From Parcubacteria group bacterium GW2011_GWA2_36_10 (lineage in GTDB: Bacteria; Patescibacteriota; Patescibacteriia; UBA1558; GWA2-36-10): DNA of 47,664 nt. Of this stretch, positions 43,475 through 47,664 are shown in pieces. Made by a program: the position numbers and the translations under genes. The notes under the pieces were generated by a model. The model was given only the letters and a program-made list of their open reading frames with translations. It was not told where the DNA came from and searched no databases. Location: assembly GCA_000991205.1 (NCBI GenBank), contig LBRC01000001.1, positions 1-47,664 on the forward strand, read 5' to 3'. Position 1 is the stretch's first letter, and each line of letters opens with the position of its first letter.

Positions 43475-44885
43475 TAGTTTTGTAGTTAAGCCAATAACTC
43501 AAAATAAACATCAGGCATAATAAAATAAGTAAAGCACTTAGTTTGGCTTTGGTAGTAAAGAATATAGAGACTGCCCCAAATAATAAAGCTAAAAAAGAAT
43601 ACAATAAAACTACTTGTCTTTGGGATAAACCTAGTTTTAATAAACGGAAATGCAAATGATGCTGATTATCGCCTTGCCAAAAAGCTTGTTTATTTTTTAG
43701 ACGTCGGATAATCACCCATAAGACATCTAAAGCTGGCAAACCCATCACTAATAAAGCCGTAGCTATTTTAGCTCCAGAAAGAATCGCTAAAACGCCTAAA
43801 CTAAAACCAATAAAAGTACTGCCTGACTCACCTAAAAAAATCTTAGCCGGATAAAAATTCCACACCAAAAAGCCTAAAATAGCACCAGCTAAACCAAGAC
43901 TTAATAGAGAAGTAGTAGAGCCAGACACATCCCAGCTCAAACTCACCAAAAAAATAATAAAACTAGCTACTAAACCCAAAGACCCAACTAAACCATCAAG
44001 ACCATCTAAGACTTTCGTGGTATAAGTCATGCCCAAGAGCCATAAAAAAGTAATGGCTAGCATCACTAAAATGCTCAAGTCACCAAAAAAATTTTCAAAG
44101 TACCAGACACCACCTTGCCAGCTAGTCAAGTATGAAACTTTGACACCACCTATCAGCATCACTACAGAGGCCAAAATTGGGCCCATGATGCTTATTTTAG
44201 CCTTTAAGGCATATTTATCGTCTAAAAATCCGCCAATTGCGCGGGCAGCTAGTATTACTCTCAGCTTTTCGACGCTATATTGCCGTTTAATAAGTTTTTG
44301 AAATATCTGCTCAGCCAGTTTGGTACTCTTCAAAACACTGAAAACTCTTTGAATTAAATAGCCAATATCATAACCTTCAACGCTGTCTGCCTTTGCATGC
44401 TCACCATCAATCAGCCCAAGTTTGCCAGAACCTGTCACTTCAAGTATCTTAAACGTTACGCCCGGCCCATTAGTTATATCACCTAGCGTAATACTGTCGC
44501 CCGTATAAACAGGCTGGTTTGCACTTGTCGTTGAACCAACCAGAATGTTTCCTACAACACTGGTTGATGCAACGGTAGTTGAACCAAACACCTTGCCATT
44601 CGCAGTAAATACACCGGTATCATTACCCGATTCAACCAGCATAATGTTCCGTGCCACAATATCCTGGGGACCGACCGACAATATTGATCCTGTGGTCTGA
44701 TCAATAGCCTCAATCTGCACCCTGGATGTGCCTGTGCCTGGATTACCGGACAGCAAAACGCTCCGGTTTGAAAACCCAATTACATCTTTCCCAACGGGAT
44801 TTAAGTTCTCGTCAGGGTCGGTAATGCTCAAGCGTGTTTCCTGATGAGACGGTAAGGTATGCGTCTGACCCTGTTGATGTATCAC
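43458..44885 (-). CDS. MraY/WecA-like phosphoglycosyl transferase, N-terminus replaced by foreign sequence (chimeric ORF)
   Basis: An uninterrupted 475-codon frame of two unrelated parts. Residues about 218-475 are a polytopic polyprenyl-phosphate GlcNAc/MurNAc-1-phosphate transferase: GFLDDKYALK (219-228), KVLDGLDGLVG (291-301), NFYPAKIFLGESGSTFIG (343-360) and the histidine motif QHHLHFRLLKLG (408-419). Usual first ~90 residues with three helices are missing. Residues 1-217 encode secreted-protein-like beta repeat sequence that continues the frame-broken gene at 44812. The GDS normally found at the third motif is GES here. The native gene is probably intact elsewhere in the true genome, with the contig joined wrongly in this stretch. 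Confidence 0.75.
   Translation of the reverse strand: MIHQQGQTHTLPSHQETRLSITDPDENLNPVGKDVIGFSNRSVLLSGNPGTGTSRVQIEAIDQTTGSILSVGPQDIVARNIMLVESGNDTGVFTANGKVFGSTTVASTSVVGNILVGSTTSANQPVYTGDSITLGDITNGPGVTFKILEVTGSGKLGLIDGEHAKADSVEGYDIGYLIQRVFSVLKSTKLAEQIFQKLIKRQYSVEKLRVILAARAIGGFLDDKYALKAKISIMGPILASVVMLIGGVKVSYLTSWQGGVWYFENFFGDLSILVMLAITFLWLLGMTYTTKVLDGLDGLVGSLGLVASFIIFLVSLSWDVSGSTTSLLSLGLAGAILGFLVWNFYPAKIFLGESGSTFIGFSLGVLAILSGAKIATALLVMGLPALDVLWVIIRRLKNKQAFWQGDNQHHLHFRLLKLGLSQRQVVLLYSFLALLFGAVSIFFTTKAKLSALLILLCLMFILSYWLNYKTNAQQN
44230..44400. other. Probable breakpoint between two genomes
   Basis: Left of here the sequence is AT-rich CPR-like coding DNA; right of here it has higher GC, other codon usage, other palindromes and genes of another lineage. 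The transferase's normal N-terminus stops at about residue 218 (44,234). The preceding segment (LIQRVFSVLKSTKLAEQIF, then a basic helix) fits neither partner clearly, so the breakpoint cannot be placed more precisely. Confidence 0.7.
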
Positions 44886-45342
44886 CGCCCGTATTTGCTA
44901 CTAATTCTTTCAGGTTTAAACCTACCACAGATGTTCCTAAGCCAGGGAAGTTATGACTACCTGCACCAAAATCTTCGACATAACCAGAAATCGTGCCTAC
45001 AGGATACGTTGTTGATTGTGTCGATGCCGATGTAGTAAATATGGCACTGGCAGTACCTGTCTCTTGTAAGACAAAAGACGCTGAATTTGAACCTGCTTTT
45101 ACAGTCACGGTGATTGTATCCCGAGCACTGGTCGTATTTCCTGATGAATCAGTTACCGATAGCCAGGCGCGGTCAAAATCATTCGTACTGTCGCCATAGG
45201 ATGGAAAATAATTATCCCTGTCAAAACTACCCGTTGCGGCCTGTGCATTTGTAGACACACCCACCGCAAGGGCTACTGCCAGCATAAACACACTGACAAT
45301 GCTAAACCAACTTATTTTTTTACTTGTTTTCGGTCTTTCCAT
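44812..45342 (-). CDS. Exported beta-rich protein of the second genome, N-terminal part, frameshifted
   Basis: A signal peptide (MERPKTSKKISWFSIVSVFM then a hydrophobic run ending AQAA) precedes Ser/Thr-rich sequence with repeated beta strands such as DRAWLSVTDSSGNTTSAR and FVLQETGTASAIFTTSAS, typical of secreted calcium- or adhesion-related repeat proteins. The start is the ATG at 45340-45342, with AGGAG (45358-45354) 11 bases upstream; a TTG at 45351 is too close to the AGGAG. The frame ends after SSGNTLEHYRP, but LSITDPDENLNP is read in the next frame, pointing to a one-base insertion near 44,833. The rest continues in the 43458-44885 frame to the breakpoint. Confidence 0.7.
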   Translation of the reverse strand: MERPKTSKKISWFSIVSVFMLAVALAVGVSTNAQAATGSFDRDNYFPSYGDSTNDFDRAWLSVTDSSGNTTSARDTITVTVKAGSNSASFVLQETGTASAIFTTSASTQSTTYPVGTISGYVEDFGAGSHNFPGLGTSVVGLNLKELVANTGGDTSTGSDAYLTVSSGNTLEHYRP

Positions 45343-45453
45343 ATCCGTCAATTCTCCTTTTTTATTGAAACTAACAAGACCAGAATTAAAGATAAATTCA
45401 CTGTTCTCTATTCTTTAATTGCAGAGGCAGATTTAAAACCTGTCTCTACTTTA

Positions 45454-45471
45454 GACGCACTGCAGTGCGTC
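45454..45471. repeat. Perfect 18-base palindrome GACGCACTG/CAGTGCGTC
   Basis: Embedded in a longer CTTTAGACGCAC...GTCCCTAC context typical of dispersed GTAGGGACGCA-type palindromes of environmental bacteria. Unlike the repeats in the left part of the window. Confidence 0.75.
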
Positions 45472-46097
45472 CCTACAACTAAAAATACCTTTGATCTCCC
45501 AATCAACTTCAACCCCTTTTCACCTCTCCACCACCTCCTTCTTTGAGAAAATGGCCAGGCAAGAGATGGGAAAAAACTAAGTGTTGATTTACTGCAACGA
45601 TTGCTGTTTTGCCGCACTGCCAGCCACACTCCTTCGTTCGCACAGCACAATACACCGGGGGCCACCGATGTACCTGTATTGCAGGAGAATCAAGTGTTGT
45701 TTTTCCCGATATCTTCCTCCTTTCTTCTAATAAATGCAAGATGATTTAATCTAAAATGTTTACTGATATGCCGTAACTGCTATTTTCAGACTGTGGGAAT
45801 ATAACATGCAAATATTTTCACGTCAACAAAAAAATTAAAAAATTTATGCTTTTTTACAATTATCTGCAGGGGTTAAAACTCTGAAATTTTTTCTATTTTG
45901 TGTAATATTTCAGAAAGCCTTCATTAAAATGGGTGTTTATTGCAAAAATTTACCGGGTCTTTCTGCAAAGGTGTTTTTGTTTGACTTCTCATCACCGCCT
46001 TGTTATTATTTCGACTCATTATTGTTAGTCTATCATTGGATTATGCCTTCGGCAACTTTAAAATACACATTTTCACGACAGCGCGCCACCCACTTCT

Positions 46098-46113
46098 CCC
46101 CAGCCAGCTGGGG
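46098..46113. repeat. Short hairpin CCCCAGC/GCTGGGG
   Basis: Seven-base arms with a 2-base loop. First of a row of hairpins between 46098 and 46299. Confidence 0.6.
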
Positions 46114-46179
46114 ACAGATGGTTGTCCGCCTCAGCATTGGGGATTAAGGGTGAGGCGCATTTGTTTGAATTTCCTCTGT

Positions 46180-46243
46180 GCTGGTTCAGGGCTTGAGGCC
46201 TGAACCGAAACATTTAGGTTCAATCGGGGACGATTGAACCAGC
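46180..46243. repeat. Nested hairpins (GCTGGTTC/GAACCAGC outer, two inner)
   Basis: Outer arms 46180-46187 and 46236-46243 enclose an inner stem GGTTCAGG/CCTGAACC (46183-46190, 46199-46206) and a second GGTTCAATCG/CGATTGAACC (46217-46226, 46231-46240) with loop GGGA. The alternatives are mutually exclusive in part. Looks like a REP/BIME-type element. Confidence 0.75.
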
Positions 46244-46252
46244 AAAAGAAAC

Positions 46253-46299
46253 GTAGCGCGAACTTTAGTTCGCTTATAATGAACTAAAGTTCGTGCTAC
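46253..46299. repeat. Long hairpin with 19-base arms upstream of dnaA
   Basis: Arms 46253-46271 (GTAGCGCGAACTTTAGTTC) and 46281-46299 pair with one G-T wobble, with a 9-base loop. It ends 36 bases before the dnaA start codon, so it could affect transcription or be a dispersed repeat. Confidence 0.8.
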
Positions 46300-46335
46300 T
46301 ATGGTAATTTTGAAATTCCTTTAATTATTTCACTC

Positions 46336-47664
46336 ATGCCTATAGGTTTAGAACAATCCAGTACAATAATAAAGGTTTTCCCGCGCAAGGGTGTCTCTTC
46401 AGACACCGACGCCAACTCCATACTTTTGGAAATATTAGCTGAATTAAAGATGTCCGTTCCTGCTCAGCAGTTCGATATATGGTTCTCTTGTCTGAGAATT
46501 TTCTCTATTGATGAAAGCAGTATTACATTTATAACGCCAAATAATTTCATAAAGGATTGGTTCTCCAGTAATTATAAGGACCTTTTCTCTGGCGCAGCTT
46601 ACCGGGTGTTAAATTCATCGCGGGAGATAGTATTCCTTGCTGAAGACGAAGCGCTCAGACAGTCGCAGGCTTCATCCGCCTCCTCCTGCGATACCCCTAA
46701 GTCTATTCGTGAATTACCCGCAAACAACGGGCAGGCGAATTCCCTGAACGGATACTACCGCTTTGAAAATTTCATCGTAGGGCCGTGCAACAGATTAGCT
46801 CATGCTGCTGCCGTTGCCGTTTCTGAGTCTCCGGGTATTGCGTATAATCCTCTTTTTATACATGGCGCGTCCGGGCTCGGGAAGACACATCTCCTGCATG
46901 CGATAAATAATGTGCTTCTCCCGAAACGCACAATAAGGACGCTTTACCTGTCCTGTGAACAATTCGTGAATCATTTTATTTCTACCATGCGGTCAAATAA
47001 CTGGGACGAATTCAGAAATCTTTACAGGAACCTGGATGTGCTCCTGCTCGATGATATACAATTCTTTGAAAACTTACAAGGCTGCAGAGAGGAGTTTTTC
47101 CACACCTTTAATGCACTTTATAATGCCAAGAAACAGATTGTTATCACGAGCGACTGTCCTCCCGAATCTTTAAATTCCCTTGAGGACAGACTCGTCTCCC
47201 GTTTTAAATGGGGATTGTTGTGCAGTGTTGATAGTCCCACAATAGAAACGCGCGTCGCGATTATCGAGAAAAACGCATCGCTCATGAACATAAACCTGAC
47301 GCACGACTTCGCTTCTTATCTTGCAGAACACCTCCCGGGCAACATCCGCGAGCTCGAAGGCGCAATTGTAAGATTGGGCAAGGAACTCAAGGTTACGAGA
47401 AATACTATGACATTGGATTTTATAAAAAAAGTCCTTCACGAAATAACGGGAAACAAACAATCGGTAGCTATTGAAGCCATTCTTCGTGCTGTTTCTGACA
47501 GATTTAATGTGAGTATATCTCAACTCCAGTCAAAGAGCAGGTCGAGAAGCCTCACATTACCAAGGCAAATAGCAATGTACCTTTCCCGAAAACTGACAAA
47601 TATGTCACTTACAGAGGTGGGGGGTTTTCTGGGGGGACGAGACCACTCCACAGTAATCCATGCA
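46336..47664 (+). CDS. dnaA: Chromosomal replication initiator protein DnaA, C-terminus cut by window edge
   Basis: Open from ATG 46336 to the window end (443 codons). Residues about 25-110 are domain I-like, about 110-140 a polar linker. The AAA+ core has Walker A GASGLGKT (177-184), Walker B LLLDDIQFF (236-244), sensor 1 TSD (271-273) and sensor 2 region GNIRELEGA (335-343). The C-terminal DNA-binding domain contains VSISQLQSKSRSRS and the helix-turn-helix signature GGFLGGRDHSTVIHA (429-443), where the window stops, within about ten to twenty residues of the usual end. It binds DnaA boxes at the origin. No clear Shine-Dalgarno precedes the start. Base use is clearly unlike the left 44 kb. 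Confidence 0.95.
   Translation, partial: MPIGLEQSSTIIKVFPRKGVSSDTDANSILLEILAELKMSVPAQQFDIWFSCLRIFSIDESSITFITPNNFIKDWFSSNYKDLFSGAAYRVLNSSREIVFLAEDEALRQSQASSASSCDTPKSIRELPANNGQANSLNGYYRFENFIVGPCNRLAHAAAVAVSESPGIAYNPLFIHGASGLGKTHLLHAINNVLLPKRTIRTLYLSCEQFVNHFISTMRSNNWDEFRNLYRNLDVLLLDDIQFFENLQGCREEFFHTFNALYNAKKQIVITSDCPPESLNSLEDRLVSRFKWGLLCSVDSPTIETRVAIIEKNASLMNINLTHDFASYLAEHLPGNIRELEGAIVRLGKELKVTRNTMTLDFIKKVLHEITGNKQSVAIEAILRAVSDRFNVSISQLQSKSRSRSLTLPRQIAMYLSRKLTNMSLTEVGGFLGGRDHSTVIHA

Larger units (their letters stand above)
45352..46335. other. 984-base intergenic region upstream of dnaA
   Basis: No gene is convincing: two overlapping minus-strand frames (45408-45739) and two plus-strand frames (about 45929-46203) lack family motifs, start signals and codon bias. 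It contains a palindrome at 45454-45471 and four hairpins at 46098-46299. I looked for clusters of TTATCCACA-type DnaA boxes, which would mark oriC, and did not see them. The A/T-rich stretch 45,800-45,900 is the only candidate for DNA unwinding. Confidence 0.6.

Noticed and set aside
44241..44400. Transposase or integrase remnant at the breakpoint
   Set aside because: The segment is helical and basic but matches no family I can name, and no terminal inverted repeats or target duplication are visible.
45408..45739. Two overlapping minus-strand frames of 76-85 codons upstream of the exported protein gene
   Set aside because: They overlap in different frames, contain no family motif or ribosome binding site, and cover a palindromic repeat.
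45929..46203. Two plus-strand frames upstream of dnaA
   Set aside because: No motif, overlapping frames and a hairpin inside; not supported as genes.
45352..46335. Origin of replication next to dnaA
   Set aside because: No cluster of TTATCCACA-like DnaA boxes was found, so oriC is not claimed.

Overview
The first 44.2 kb (1 to about 44,240) is AT-rich DNA with tightly packed genes and little intergenic space. It reads like a Patescibacteria/CPR genome. The reasons are the gene set (ECF sigma factor paired with a DUF5667 protein, several O-antigen-ligase/TPR proteins, an Ig-like-repeat surface protein, a MraY-like transferase with a YTTKVLDGLDG motif), weak Shine-Dalgarno sequences, and short CCCGC/GAA/GCGGG-type palindromes between genes. 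I infer an ABY1/Parcubacteria-like lineage but cannot place it more finely. From roughly 44,240-44,400 to the right end the DNA changes: higher GC, a strong Shine-Dalgarno, different palindromic repeats, an exported beta-rich protein, and a dnaA gene that runs off the edge. This part looks like a different bacterium, possibly a Planctomycete of the Brocadiales type (weak inference). The change happens inside one open reading frame, so the most economical reading is a chimeric contig.

Layout. 1-3163 (minus): two O-antigen-ligase-like membrane proteins, the first cut by the left edge. 3252-4619 (plus): a polyprenyl-phosphate sugar transferase with a consensus promoter. 4622-26990 (minus): a nearly unbroken co-directional run of 23 genes. 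It contains glycosyltransferases (seven intact GT4, one frame-broken GT4, two GT2), a polysaccharide deacetylase fused to a GT39-like membrane domain, five SAM-methyltransferase domains, a sugar aminotransferase, an FdtA/QdtA-type ketoisomerase domain, an epimerase, a radical SAM/SPASM protein, a small P-loop kinase and a Wzx flippase. The run is headed, at its promoter-proximal end, by a toxin-antitoxin pair with a palindromic operator. 27108-28280 (plus): another GT4. 28272-33141 (minus): two more O-antigen-ligase/TPR proteins flanking a TPR protein. 33239-36865 (minus): a 1208-residue exported surface protein with a strong terminator and a long structured leader. 37261-39147 (minus): DUF5667 protein and ECF sigma factor. 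39324-44,240 (minus): a pseudo-HtrA protein, a coiled-coil protein, a membrane protein, a SET-domain protein, a HAD hydrolase, a DUF192 lipoprotein and the C-terminal two thirds of a MraY/WecA-like transferase.

How the genes fit together. The transferase at 3252 would load the first sugar on undecaprenyl phosphate. The glycosyltransferases and sugar-modifying enzymes would extend and decorate the glycan, including a 3-amino-3,6-dideoxyhexose made by the ketoisomerase and aminotransferase. Wzx would flip the lipid-linked glycan, and the four ligase-like proteins would polymerise it or transfer it to acceptors. The large surface protein is the obvious candidate acceptor or S-layer component, and the neighbouring sigma/DUF5667 pair its likely regulator. 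These links are inferences from gene order and family knowledge. No tRNA, rRNA, CRISPR array or insertion sequence was recognised by eye.
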